Shown: positions 16,893-25,129, numbered from the stretch's first letter. The stretch: DNA of 64,000 nucleotides from Sporosarcina sp. P2 (GCF_002743255.1 NZ_PDYY01000004.1:124001-188000); one strand, 5' to 3'. Notes: a model not told the origin generated them from the letters alone. A program made the numbers and translations.

Positions 16893-16995
16893 GGTACCTT
16901 TAGTATTTTAAAGAAGGTACCAGGTCCTAACACAAATCGGAAACAATTCAGAATTGAACCGAAGTTGTGTCTGGACCTGGTACCTTTAGTATTTT
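16893..16995. repeat. PAL-1 palindrome, copy C, flanked by a 17-base direct repeat
   Basis: The palindrome itself spans 16917-16983 with intact arms GTACCAGGTCC/GGACCTGGTAC and inner arms AACACAA/TTGTGTC. The 17-mer GGTACCTTTAGTATTTT occurs at 16893-16909 and again at 16979-16995, overlapping the right end. A shorter match AAGAAGGTACC also precedes both GGTACC sites, so an 'empty' site and a 'filled' site appear side by side. Confidence 0.8.
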
Positions 16996-17064
16996 TCATA
17001 TGAACCTCGCGATATTCATACATATAGATAGTGTGCAAAAATATGAGTTTACGGAGGCCTTCTA

Positions 17065-18159
17065 TTGTTGAAAAAATGGGTTGTGGTGTGTGTGGTTTTT
17101 CTCATGGCTGTAACAGGGACGATGCAGAATGTACAAGCTGCAAGTTTTAAAGATATGCATAAGAATACGTCGTCGCTATATGTCGAAGTGAATTACTTGG
17201 CAGACCGCAGCATTATAAGCGGTTATCCGGACGGGAAATTTAAGCCAAATGAACCGATTGCAAAGAAGCATATTGCCGCAATGCTAGTTCAGGCACTGGA
17301 TCTGCCGAGGACGAATTTGCGGGATCCTAACTATAAGGATGTACCAAAATCTCATCCCTATTACAATGAAATAGCGGCTGCGTATAATGCCGGACTGTTC
17401 TCAAATGCGGTCAATTTCAAACCGGAATCCAGTATTTCTCGCGCATTTATGGCAAGGTTGATGAGTAAAGCATTTAATTTGAAGGTGCATAAACAGGGAG
17501 AAGAAAGTCCACGGTACAGCGATGTCCCTCCCCATTCTGAGTTTCACATAGATATTTTGAGAGTGTCGTCGAACAATATCGCCACTGGATATCCTAACGG
17601 GACATTCAAACCGAATCAGCTCATTACACGTTCTCATTTTTCAGCATTTCTTGCGCGTGCCCTTACAACGAGGGTGATGAATATTATGCCGGATCCGAAT
17701 TATACGTATTACTACACAGACGGATCTAGCAACTATCGCTATGAATATGACAGAAAAGAAGAGAACGGCATGGCTTATTGGCGTATACACAACGAGACGA
17801 AACATGAAAAGATTCCTCGTTTAGGCTATATGCAAAACTCTTGGTCCTACGCAGAAGCTTACGACGACTGGTTCCACTACGATCAATATATTCCGTCTCC
17901 TTTTGTTGTCACTCAGATCCACAGTGCAAACGATATCGGACCGGTCAACTACGGGAATATTTGGATTACAGAAACGAATGCAGTGAAAACAGTTCGTAAA
18001 ATAGAGTACCGTGACGTGCTAGTAATGGAGAACTATATGCCATGGGACAATAAAACAGTGTTCGAATACTACGCGAAAGATATTGGACTGATTCAACGTG
18101 TGGACAGTTCGGGGAAAGAGCTATATGGATTGGTGAAACGTGTGAAAAAAACTAAGTAA
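17065..18159 (+). CDS. Three-SLH-domain secreted protein with unknown C-terminal domain
   Basis: A 364-residue exported protein. Its signal peptide ends near VQAASFKD. Three SLH domains follow at about residues 28-70, 88-130 and 150-195, with IISGYPDGKFKPNEP and IATGYPNGTFKPN motifs. Residues about 205-364 are rich in Y, W and N, with no recognised domain; an extracellular ligand-binding or lipoprotein-like fold is possible. The start is TTG 17065, 7 bases after GGAGG; TTG 17068 is an alternative. It has the same overall design as the SLH protein at 6876, but I do not see an ECF-type promoter in front of it. Confidence 0.85.
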   Translation: MLKKWVVVCVVFLMAVTGTMQNVQAASFKDMHKNTSSLYVEVNYLADRSIISGYPDGKFKPNEPIAKKHIAAMLVQALDLPRTNLRDPNYKDVPKSHPYYNEIAAAYNAGLFSNAVNFKPESSISRAFMARLMSKAFNLKVHKQGEESPRYSDVPPHSEFHIDILRVSSNNIATGYPNGTFKPNQLITRSHFSAFLARALTTRVMNIMPDPNYTYYYTDGSSNYRYEYDRKEENGMAYWRIHNETKHEKIPRLGYMQNSWSYAEAYDDWFHYDQYIPSPFVVTQIHSANDIGPVNYGNIWITETNAVKTVRKIEYRDVLVMENYMPWDNKTVFEYYAKDIGLIQRVDSSGKELYGLVKRVKKTK

Positions 18160-18166
18160 CTATACG

Positions 18167-18204
18167 AGGTCCCGGAACAATTCCTGATTGTTTCGGGACC
18201 TTTT
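18167..18204 (+). terminator. Terminator of the second SLH gene
   Basis: AGGTCCCGGAACAAT and ATTGTTTCGGGACCT form a nearly perfect 15-bp stem with a TCCTG loop, followed by TTTT. The AGGTCC/GGACCT ends and AACAAT centre resemble a shortened PAL-1, so this terminator may derive from one. PAL-1 copy D follows within 10 bases. Confidence 0.8.
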
Positions 18205-18208
18205 GCTG

Positions 18209-18275
18209 GTACCAGGTCCCGACACAACTCGGAAACTATTCTGAATTGAACTAAAGTTGTGTGTGTACCTGGCAC
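18209..18275. repeat. PAL-1 palindrome, copy D (67 bp)
   Basis: Arms GTACCAGGTCC and GTACCTGGCAC flank inner arms CACAACT and AGTTGTGTG, with the centre TATTCTGAATTG. The right arm has two changes from consensus. It lies between convergent genes, directly after a terminator-like hairpin. Confidence 0.82.
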
Positions 18276-18289
18276 CACCTATGAAAAAA

Positions 18290-18323
18290 CAGCGCACCCT
18301 CGTCTACACAAGAGGGTGCGCTG
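18290..18323 (-). terminator. Terminator of the osmoprotectant operon
   Basis: CAGCGCACCCTC and GAGGGTGCGCTG form a perfect 12-bp stem. On the minus strand it is followed by TTTTTTC, so it ends the minus-strand operon just after the binding-protein gene. Confidence 0.88.
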
Positions 18324-18330
18324 TCTCCAT

Positions 18331-19224
18331 TCACTTTTCTTCAATTAACCCACTATCCACCAAGAATTCCTTAGCGACGAGTTCAACCATCATGCCGTCA
18401 TTGTCGACTTTTCCATTCATGACTTGCATGGCTTTTTCATCGATTTTACCTTCGAGAAGGCCGAGTACTTCTTCAAGTTCGGGGTATTCTTTGAGCGTTT
18501 CATCTCGTACTAACGGCAGTGCATGATAGGGAGGGAAATACGATTTATCATCTTCCAATACACGTAGATTCGCAATGGCCAGCTGTCCATCCGTCGTGTA
18601 GGAGTTAATGACATCTACTTCATTTGCACCAATCGCACGATACATCATGCCGTGATCCATTCCTTTGACATCTTTAAACGCGATGTCATATTCCGTTTGG
18701 AAACCAGGTAATCCATCTGGTCGGTCAATAAATTCGAACACGGCGCCTAGTGTAAAGTCCTTCGATACTTTAGCGAAATCACTAAACGTCACAAGGCCTA
18801 ACTCTTCAGCTTTCGCCTCATCTAGTGCCAGTGTATACGTATTATTGAATCCGAACGTACCGAGTGCGGTGATATTGTCACCGGCGACAAGTCGTTTGGT
18901 CGCTGCTAATGTTTCTTCGGCTGTCCCAGGTTCTTCGTGATAATATGTCACCACAATGGTCCCCGTATAGTCAGGGATGACATCTATATGGTCATTTGTC
19001 ATGGCGTTCCAGACGACAGACGAGCCGCCCAAGTTTTCTTTGTAAAGAATATCTAGACCTAACCGATCCTCAATTAACTGTCCCATTATATTAGACAAAA
19101 TAATACTTTCCGTATTATTTCGAGAACCGAGTCTAAGTGAATCTTTTTCATTGAATATACAGCCTGAAAGTAGGCTAGCCAGTAAGATCGTGACGAGCAA
19201 TAGTGTAAGTTTGTTTTTCAACAT
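18331..19224 (-). CDS. Osmoprotectant ABC transporter substrate-binding lipoprotein (OpuC/ProX type)
   Basis: About 297 residues. A lipoprotein signal LLASLLSGC is followed by LGSRNNTESIILSNIMGQL and IPDYTGTI, both typical of OpuAC/OpuCC-type quaternary-amine-binding proteins. ATG 19224 overlaps the permease stop as TAATG, so it is preferred to an upstream in-frame start that would lie inside the permease. It should bind glycine betaine, choline, carnitine or a related compound outside the cell. It is the third gene of an ATPase, permease, binding-protein operon. The family is clear; the ligand is not. Confidence 0.88.
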   Translation of the reverse strand: MLKNKLTLLLVTILLASLLSGCIFNEKDSLRLGSRNNTESIILSNIMGQLIEDRLGLDILYKENLGGSSVVWNAMTNDHIDVIPDYTGTIVVTYYHEEPGTAEETLAATKRLVAGDNITALGTFGFNNTYTLALDEAKAEELGLVTFSDFAKVSKDFTLGAVFEFIDRPDGLPGFQTEYDIAFKDVKGMDHGMMYRAIGANEVDVINSYTTDGQLAIANLRVLEDDKSYFPPYHALPLVRDETLKEYPELEEVLGLLEGKIDEKAMQVMNGKVDNDGMMVELVAKEFLVDSGLIEEK

Positions 19225-19877
19225 TATTTCAATCCTTCCGGCGTCGTCCAACGTTCAACCGCGCTAAAGAACGTTTCAAGGGCAATTGCAAGGATCGCCG
19301 CTGGAATGGCTCCAAGTAAAATCAATCCGTCTATTCCACGTGTAATTCCGAGGAAAATGAAATCGCCGAGTCCACCTGCTCCGATGAATGCAGCGAGAGT
19401 CGCGTTACCGACGTTAATCACTGCAGCTGTTCGAATGCCGGCCATAATAATAGGGACTGCAAGAGGCAATTCAACTTTAAACAAAATTTGCCTGCTCGTC
19501 ATACCCATACCTCTCGCGGCTTCGATTGTGGCGGGATCCACGTCTTTAATCCCTGTGTATGTGTTTCGCATAATAGGCAGTAACGAGTAAAGGAATAACG
19601 CAGCAATTGCGGTTTTCACGCCAATTCCGAAAATGGGAATCATAAAACCAAGTACAGCTAAACTAGGGATGGTTTGCATAATACCTGCCGCACCAAGTAC
19701 CCCAGTTTTCAATTTAGGTACGCGTGTAATGAGAATTCCGAGCGTTACAGCAATGAGCACTGCGAGGATCATCGAGAAAAATACGAGTTGAATATGGACG
19801 GATGTCGCTTCGAGCACTTCCGGCCATCGCAATTTGGTTTGTTCTACAAGTTGTTGCCATATATTTAAATTATTCAT
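19224..19877 (-). CDS. Osmoprotectant ABC transporter permease (OpuCB type)
   Basis: A 217-residue permease with about five or six membrane helices. It contains the binding-protein-dependent transport signature around EAARGMGMTSRQILFKVELP (the EAA loop), which contacts the ATPase. It overlaps the ATPase gene at its start (19870-19877) and the binding-protein gene at its end. OpuC systems of Bacillus usually carry a second permease (OpuCD) after the binding protein; none is present here, so this permease presumably forms a homodimer. Confidence 0.88.
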   Translation of the reverse strand: MNNLNIWQQLVEQTKLRWPEVLEATSVHIQLVFFSMILAVLIAVTLGILITRVPKLKTGVLGAAGIMQTIPSLAVLGFMIPIFGIGVKTAIAALFLYSLLPIMRNTYTGIKDVDPATIEAARGMGMTSRQILFKVELPLAVPIIMAGIRTAAVINVGNATLAAFIGAGGLGDFIFLGITRGIDGLILLGAIPAAILAIALETFFSAVERWTTPEGLK

Positions 19878-21006
19878 GTAGATCGTCCCCCTTATCTGTC
19901 CATTGACTAGACATCGCAGAGAGTAAGGAGCCGCGGTTGACGAGTCCTACAAGTATATGATGTTCATCGACAATAGGGATCATGCCGAACGGTGAAGTGT
20001 CCATCATAATAATTGCATCTTTTGCCGTCGCCGTATCCACTAAATAAGGTACTGCAGGTTTCATCACTTCATCAATGGTTTGGATGCCGTCCACATTTTT
20101 AATCAAATCATAAGCAGAAACAATACCCAGTAGCTTCTTATGATCATCTACGACGAGAAGATCCGTTATTTTTCGTTGACGTATAAGTGAAATGGCTCGT
20201 TCTGGAGAAATGCTAGAACGGGTCGTGACAACCTTCTCTGCCATGATCTCAGTAACAGGCATCAATTCAGGATTTTGGATAATTCGATGCTTACCCATAA
20301 ACTCTTCGACAAAGCCGTGTGCGGGTTCGTGTAGTAATTTCTCTGGAGTGTCTAACTGAAGTAAATTCCCATCTTTCATAATGGCAATACGGTCGCCCAT
20401 TTTTAACGCTTCATCCATGTCGTGTGTAACAAAGACAATGGTCTTCTTTAACTTTTTGTGTAGCTTAATTAATTCTTCTTGCAACTGTTCACGTGTAAGG
20501 GGATCCAGTGCACTGAACGGTTCATCCATTAAAATAATATCTGGATTTGCTGCAAGCGCTCTCGCAATTCCGACACGTTGTTGTTGTCCACCTGATAATT
20601 CCTTCGGATAACGTGTAGCATAAATTTCCGGATCCAGTCCCACTAATTCAAGTAGTTCTTGGACACGTGTTTTAATTTCTTTTTCATCCCAGTTTTTAAG
20701 TTGCGGTACAATAGAAATGTTTTTTTCAATCGTATAGTGAGGAAAAAGGCCGATTTGCTGAATGACATAACCAATATTTCTGCGGAGTTCAGCGGCGTTG
20801 TAAGATTTGATATCTTTGCCGTTGATAGAAATTTTTCCACTTGTGTGTGGAATAATCCGGTTAATCATTTTCATTGTAGTCGACTTACCTGATCCACTAG
20901 GTCCTATCAGAACAAGTAATTCGCCTTCAGCAATCTCGAAGTTGACAGATTTCACAGCTTGAAATCCACCATCGTACATTTTTGAAACATTTTCAAACTT
21001 CAGCAT
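19870..21006 (-). CDS. Osmoprotectant ABC transporter ATPase with C-terminal CBS pair (OpuCA type)
   Basis: About 378 residues. The ATPase domain covers residues 1-240, with Walker A GPSGSGKST, signature LSGGQQQRVGIAR and Walker B IILMDEPFSALD. Two CBS domains follow at about 255-310 and 315-370 and end near the C-terminus. In OpuA/OpuC ATPases the CBS pair senses ionic strength or cyclic dinucleotides. ATG 21006 is chosen because AGGAGG precedes it at good spacing; an upstream in-frame ATG at 21075 has no site. It is the first gene of the minus-strand operon. Confidence 0.92.
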   Translation of the reverse strand: MLKFENVSKMYDGGFQAVKSVNFEIAEGELLVLIGPSGSGKSTTMKMINRIIPHTSGKISINGKDIKSYNAAELRRNIGYVIQQIGLFPHYTIEKNISIVPQLKNWDEKEIKTRVQELLELVGLDPEIYATRYPKELSGGQQQRVGIARALAANPDIILMDEPFSALDPLTREQLQEELIKLHKKLKKTIVFVTHDMDEALKMGDRIAIMKDGNLLQLDTPEKLLHEPAHGFVEEFMGKHRIIQNPELMPVTEIMAEKVVTTRSSISPERAISLIRQRKITDLLVVDDHKKLLGIVSAYDLIKNVDGIQTIDEVMKPAVPYLVDTATAKDAIIMMDTSPFGMIPIVDEHHILVGLVNRGSLLSAMSSQWTDKGDDLHE

Positions 21007-21167
21007 AAGTACCTCCTGTATGTAATGAAAGAAAAATCTTATTTTTAAACGATTCCAAAATTGATAGTTAAGCACTGACCGGTGCCTCTTAACGAATTCA
21101 GAAAATCGCTCACCGAATTACCTTAACATATTAGTAAAGTATGTTCAAGAAGGAATGAATTTATAGG

Positions 21168-21233
21168 GTACCAGGTCCCCACACAACTCAAAACTATTCT
21201 GAATTGAACTGAAGTTGTGTGCGGACCTGGTAC
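21168..21233. repeat. PAL-1 palindrome, copy E (66 bp)
   Basis: Perfect outer arms GTACCAGGTCC/GGACCTGGTAC, inner arms CACACAACT and AGTTGTGTG, and centre CTATTCTGAATTG. A TTTTT run follows on the plus strand. It lies in the divergent gap between the osmoprotectant operon and the 21366 gene. Confidence 0.85.
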
Positions 21234-21365
21234 TTTTTGTTTGCCGTTTGTCCTTCAATTTTGATTTCGCTAGTAAATACGTATAAAATATACTTCTGTA
21301 CTCTTATAAATTACTGGAGAAGTACGGGTGTACATAATGAATAAAAGTTTACGTGGAGGGTTTTT

Positions 21366-21629
21366 ATGAATTATAGAATCAGTAACAAGCAAGTATTCGA
21401 GCAAGCACAGTTGCGATCGGTGTCAGATGTGCCGTTCACTGAAGAAGAACTGCAAAACGGTATGAGGTTAGCGGTGGCTAAGGAAGACCCTACGTTGGCG
21501 CTGTATTTGGTAGAGGTAGACGGTCAGAGGAAATTTGAAGTTCGTTGGGATGATTCACACGAGCTTTTCACGGGCTGGTATTCGGCTTGGGAAAATTTCA
21601 CATGGTGTTTAGATATCGCAGGTAACTGA
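21366..21629 (+). CDS. Small hypothetical protein (87 aa)
   Basis: The frame has a GTGGAGGG site before its ATG. The protein starts MNYRISNKQVFEQAQL and ends with a tryptophan-rich stretch (ELFTGWYSAWENFTWCLDI). It is acidic, without a signal peptide or membrane helix. I do not recognise a family. A hairpin with a T-run at 21678-21711 ends the transcript, so it is a self-contained small gene between two PAL-1 copies. Confidence 0.65.
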   Translation: MNYRISNKQVFEQAQLRSVSDVPFTEEELQNGMRLAVAKEDPTLALYLVEVDGQRKFEVRWDDSHELFTGWYSAWENFTWCLDIAGN

Positions 21630-21677
21630 TTTCACAGATATTTGTGTGCAAAACTATCCATATGCTTGAGTTAAAAG

Positions 21678-21711
21678 ACTCCGCGGGTTTATGCAAACTG
21701 GCGGAGTTTTT
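21678..21711 (+). terminator. Terminator of the 21366 gene
   Basis: ACTCCGC and GCGGAGT pair around an 18-base loop and are followed by TTTTTGTG. The stem is short but the T-run is clear. Confidence 0.7.
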
Positions 21712-21719
21712 GTGTTTCG

Positions 21720-21775
21720 GTACCAGGTCCCCACACGATTCAGAATTGAACTAGAATTGTGTGGGGACCTGGTAC
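21720..21775. repeat. PAL-1 palindrome, copy F (56 bp, internally deleted)
   Basis: Outer arms GTACCAGGTCC/GGACCTGGTAC and inner arms CCACAC/GTGTGG are intact. The left part of the central palindrome is missing, leaving GATTCAGAATTG, so the copy is about 11 bases shorter. It lies between the 21366 and 21876 genes. Confidence 0.82.
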
Positions 21776-21875
21776 CGTTCGCAACCCGCTCTGTCCCCAA
21801 AAAAGCTCCACAAACATATGCTATTACAAAAGTAGAAGTTTGTGCTACTTATAAGGGGAGAGGAGCTACTAGTTC

Positions 21876-22796
21876 ATGGCTACAAAACCGCAACAACTAA
21901 AAAGAGGCGACACGATAGGCATTGTTACGCTTGGAAGTCCGCTCGCGGCCACTCGCATTACGGAAGGGATCCGGATGTTGCAAAGTATGGGATATAAAGT
22001 CGTGGTGGGTGATCATGTGTATTCCGCTAATGGGTTTCTTGCGGCGACTCCTCGGCAAAGGGCTTCGGATTTAATGAAGATGTTTAAAAATCCGGAAGTG
22101 AAATGGATTTTACCTACTCGCGGTGGTGTTGGGGTGGCAGGTATCTTACCATTCCTTGATTTTAACGTCATTAAACAAAACCCGAAAATTGTTTCGGGAT
22201 ACAGCGACATCACGGTTTTATTAAATGTCTTATTTGAATATGCCGACCTCATCAGTTTTCAAAGTTTGTTATTGTTAGACTTTAATTCAGGAACACCTTC
22301 GTATAATTTCAACCAATTCTTTACAGCGACATCAAATGTCAGGGCACCTTGGCAAATTATGAATCCACCTGGAGTTCCACTGATTGGATTAGTTCCAGGA
22401 AACGTTACAGGACCGATTGTAGGGGGGAATCTCACGTCGTTCGTAGGTACGTTAGGCACCTCCTATGAAATCAATACGGAAGGCAGAATTCTTCTTTTGG
22501 AAGAAACACATGAACCGATCAATACGGTGTATCGCTACGTAAACCACTTAGCAATGGCAGGAAAATTTGATGATTGTGCAGGGATTATAATGGGACAATG
22601 TACGAACTGTGAATCGGCATACGGGAAAAGTTACGTAGATTTGATCAATGAATTTTTCGTTCCACTTGGCAAACCTTTATTGACGAACTTGGCCAGCGCA
22701 CATAGCTACTATAAAGCGACGATTCCTATTGGGGCGAGTGTTCAAATGGATACGGTGAATCGAACGTTGACGGTGATGGAGCCAGTAGTAAAGTAG
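21876..22796 (+). CDS. S66-family LD-carboxypeptidase
   Basis: A 306-residue peptidase of the LdcA/MccF family. The nucleophile serine is in SGYSDIT (about residue 110), preceded by the TRGGVG loop. The glutamate of the triad lies near EETHEP, and the histidine is in ASAHSYYKATIPIG, close to the usual GHxxxKxTLPIG box. S66 enzymes trim the terminal D-Ala from murein tetrapeptides in the cytoplasm or, as MccF, cleave microcin C-like toxins. The short AHS version of the histidine box is slightly unusual. It appears monocistronic. Confidence 0.88.
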   Translation: MATKPQQLKRGDTIGIVTLGSPLAATRITEGIRMLQSMGYKVVVGDHVYSANGFLAATPRQRASDLMKMFKNPEVKWILPTRGGVGVAGILPFLDFNVIKQNPKIVSGYSDITVLLNVLFEYADLISFQSLLLLDFNSGTPSYNFNQFFTATSNVRAPWQIMNPPGVPLIGLVPGNVTGPIVGGNLTSFVGTLGTSYEINTEGRILLLEETHEPINTVYRYVNHLAMAGKFDDCAGIIMGQCTNCESAYGKSYVDLINEFFVPLGKPLLTNLASAHSYYKATIPIGASVQMDTVNRTLTVMEPVVK

Positions 22797-22965
22797 GTGC
22801 CAAGACCACATACTCTTCATTTATATACAATCATGATTTTTTAGTTATATACGTAAGATTTGGGGTATACTAATAAAGCAAGAAGGTCTACTTTGGTAAA
22901 TTAAAGTATCGTATAGGTATTGAATAGATGATCTTTAAAGACGACAAGAATAGTAGGTGAATAAG

Positions 22966-23115
22966 ATGGGGAAGTATCAATTGGATAGCAAAGGTAAGGC
23001 GGCTGTGGCAAAGTATCATGAGAAGAACAAGCCAGTGCAATTTGATAAAAAGAAGCAACTTGAAAAAATCCGTACAGCGTATTTGGAAAAAAAGCAAAAA
23101 CAAACAGATGAATAA
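22966..23115 (+). CDS. Very small basic protein (49 aa)
   Basis: ATG 22966 is preceded by TAGGTG and opens 49 codons to a TAA at 23113-23115. The peptide begins MGKYQLDSKGKAAVAKYHEK and ends AYLEKKQKQTDE. It is about one-third lysine and acidic residues and predicted helical, with no membrane segment. The even composition and clear site suggest a real gene. I do not recognise a function. A T-run hairpin at 23197-23231 follows in the same direction. Confidence 0.6.
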   Translation: MGKYQLDSKGKAAVAKYHEKNKPVQFDKKKQLEKIRTAYLEKKQKQTDE

Positions 23116-23196
23116 GATACATTAGGTGTTAGCACGGCTCGAGAACTATGTTGAAATGTACTGACACCTAGCACGTAATTTTCATATTCATACATG

Positions 23197-23231
23197 GAAA
23201 ACTCTCAGCATTCATTGCTTGGAGTTTTTTG
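23197..23231 (+). terminator. Terminator
   Basis: AAAACTC and GAGTTTT pair, extended internally by AGC/GCT, followed by a T-run (TTTTTTG). It probably ends the 49-residue gene's transcript. Confidence 0.75.
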
Positions 23232-23376
23232 TATCCAGCCAACACAATCATTGGGAAAATGTGTTAGTAATGAAACGATTTAATATCGTAAACCTGTAAT
23301 TGTTGTTATGATGTGTTTATATTCTGCAGGAAGAGATAGTTGCCGTCAGAAAATACTTAATAAGGTGTGAATTCCA

Positions 23377-24042
23377 TTGAATCTTTTAAATGTTAGAAAA
23401 GGCCAATTTGTTTATTACCAAAACAAGCTACATCAAGTCTACTCAGTGAAAGCTTTTTTTAAGCAGTCGGTTCACTTAGTCCGATTAGAAGATTTTGAAC
23501 AACAGCTGGCAACTGCTAGAGAAATTAATTTGTATAAACCAAAACATATGGACAGTTTTGTAGTGAATCATAAACGCTATACATTGCATAAAGACGAGAA
23601 GGCTAAAGTAGGCGATTATATTTTAATCATCAATCCACAGCCCGATTCATTAGATTATCACTATCTACACGCGATTGAAATGGTGTCTTCTATTGAACGA
23701 AACGGCGTTATCAGTAATAAATCCAATGGAATTAAACATAATGAGTATTGGGTGATGATCCCGGGGCTACAAGAGGGCGCGAATATTATTGATCTGGAAA
23801 TTCCAGATGTCAATTATATAACTGAACAAGGAAACCAACAGTTGGAAATCCAGACACCTGAAGCGCATATACCTAAAATAGGCGATATATACCAATGTCA
23901 CGACAGTGTTCCACCTCTACAGGCAATGGTTATCGCTATACAAGGCGATACGCTTTATTTAGGCGGAGACGTTGAAGTGAAAATGGATGAATTGATGGAT
24001 ACGGATTCTTGGAGTTTGGTTCACACCATTCCGAGTCTGTAG
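23377..24042 (+). CDS. Hypothetical protein (221 aa), two beta-rich halves
   Basis: The TTG at 23377 follows AAGGTG at 9 bases. The protein starts MNLLNVRKGQFVYYQNKLHQ and is rich in beta-forming V, I and Y. Segments such as KGQFVYYQNKLHQVYSV and KIGDIYQCHDSVPPLQAMV look like two small SH3-like or KOW-like barrels at the two ends. No signal peptide or membrane helix is evident. I do not recognise a named family. A strong terminator at 24155-24186 follows, so it is a single-gene unit. Confidence 0.65.
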   Translation: MNLLNVRKGQFVYYQNKLHQVYSVKAFFKQSVHLVRLEDFEQQLATAREINLYKPKHMDSFVVNHKRYTLHKDEKAKVGDYILIINPQPDSLDYHYLHAIEMVSSIERNGVISNKSNGIKHNEYWVMIPGLQEGANIIDLEIPDVNYITEQGNQQLEIQTPEAHIPKIGDIYQCHDSVPPLQAMVIAIQGDTLYLGGDVEVKMDELMDTDSWSLVHTIPSL

Positions 24043-24069
24043 TCTAGAACGCGACAGAAAAACAAATGA

Positions 24070-24120
24070 AGGTACCTAATCCTCACACGAATCATTGACA
24101 GTTCTGAATGGAGCTATTAG
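24070..24120. repeat. PAL-1 remnant, copy G (left half, decayed)
   Basis: GGTACCTAATCCTCACACGA followed by CAGTTCTGAATGG keeps the order of PAL-1 left arm, inner arm and centre. The right arm is not recognisable. It lies 28 bases after the stop of the 23377 gene. Confidence 0.5.
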
Positions 24121-24154
24121 TAGTATCGGGTTGTATTTCTTCTAATTGAATTTG

Positions 24155-24186
24155 AAACGACTGGGCTTGTTTCCAGTCGTTTTTTT
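24155..24186 (+). terminator. Terminator of the 23377 gene
   Basis: AAACGACTGG and CCAGTCGTTT form a perfect 10-bp stem with a seven-base loop, followed by TTTTTTCG. Confidence 0.9.
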
Positions 24187-24296
24187 CGTCGGGAGACTTG
24201 CTGTAACATAACTCAGTTAACAAGTGCTACGTTATGTCTGCGGTCACAGAATATTTCCCATTTCAGCTATCAATCATTATACTAGAAAAGACGGAA

Positions 24297-24310
24297 CGAA
24301 TATACGTTCT
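24297..24310. promoter_or_regulatory. Possible LexA (DinR) box
   Basis: CGAATATACGTTCT matches 12 of 14 positions of the Bacillus SOS box CGAACRNRYGTTYC. It lies about 14 bases after a TATACT -10-like hexamer (24278-24283) and 40 bases before the YdjM-like start, where LexA would block transcription. The match is imperfect, so this is a suggestion. Confidence 0.4.
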
Positions 24311-24349
24311 GAATTCGACCGTACACTATACAGCTAGAGAGGTTTACAT

Positions 24350-24991
24350 ATGAAAGGCACTTCACATTTAGTTATCGGCACAGCTGTCGGCGCCATTGCG
24401 GGATACGCTGTGCAGCCGGATATCCAGACTGCTTTGATTGGCGCGGTGGTTGGCGGAATATCTGGAGTAGTTCCCGATCTGGACACGAACGGGCTCGCGA
24501 GCAACAGTATCACACTTAGTAAGAAAGTCAGCAAATGGCTCATGGAAACTGCTGGCATCGTCATTTTGCTGACTCTCATCTATCAGGTATTTACAGAAGG
24601 ACTGAGTCAAGAAATTTATGTGTATGGAGGCATCGGACTTCTGTTGCTGATTGTGTCGCGTCTCATCACACAGCGCCGAATGCTCACCATTACCGGTATT
24701 CTTGTCATGCTTCTCGGTTTTGTCCTTGACCAGTCGCTAGGCATTTTACTTGCTGGCGGCTATATACTCATTGCCTCGTTCTTACCGCATAGATCCTATA
24801 CGCATTCTATACTTGGCATTGTTTTCTATGCGTATATATTGAAGCATTTATATGCGCAGTGGCCGATTGACGGCTTACTCGCTGCAGGGCTTGCCGGTTA
24901 TATTAGCCATCTTCTGGCCGATATGAAGATTCTTCCTGTTAACCGGCGCGGAGTTAAATGGTTTTTGCCTTTGTGGAATCGGGAATTTTGA
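24350..24991 (+). CDS. YdjM-family membrane-bound metal-dependent hydrolase-like protein
   Basis: A 213-residue polytopic protein of the YdjM/DUF457 type. The N-terminus MKGTSHLVIG carries the conserved histidine, VVPDLDTNG the conserved aspartates, and LPHRSYTHSILG with ISHLLADM the further histidines and aspartate of the putative metal site. About five or six membrane helices lie between. E. coli YdjM is SOS-induced, and a possible LexA box lies upstream here. The biochemical reaction of the family is not established. PAL-1 copy H starts directly after the stop. Confidence 0.8.
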   Translation: MKGTSHLVIGTAVGAIAGYAVQPDIQTALIGAVVGGISGVVPDLDTNGLASNSITLSKKVSKWLMETAGIVILLTLIYQVFTEGLSQEIYVYGGIGLLLLIVSRLITQRRMLTITGILVMLLGFVLDQSLGILLAGGYILIASFLPHRSYTHSILGIVFYAYILKHLYAQWPIDGLLAAGLAGYISHLLADMKILPVNRRGVKWFLPLWNREF

Positions 24992-24992
24992 G

Positions 24993-25033
24993 GTACCAGG
25001 TCCCGACACAACTTGAGAACAATTCAGAATAGT
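24993..25033. repeat. PAL-1 truncated copy H (left half)
   Basis: GTACCAGGTCC, then CGACACAACTTGAGAACAAT and TCAGAAT form the left half and centre. The right half is absent. It starts 2 bases after the YdjM-like stop codon. Confidence 0.7.
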
Positions 25034-25048
25034 TTTATTGATTACTTA

Positions 25049-25078
25049 AGAGAAGCGCTACACACGCTTCTCTTTTTG
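25049..25078 (+). terminator. Terminator of the YdjM-like gene
   Basis: AGAGAAGCG and CGCTTCTCT form a perfect 9-bp stem around a 7-base loop, followed by TTTTTG. Confidence 0.88.
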
Positions 25079-25129
25079 CTATATGATTACTATAGTTGAA
25101 CTTAATTTGAATAATACATAGGTGAAAAA

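Noticed and set aside
22888-23122. Two minus-strand frames over 22888-23122
   Set aside because: They overlap each other and the plus-strand 49-residue gene, whose start and composition are better.
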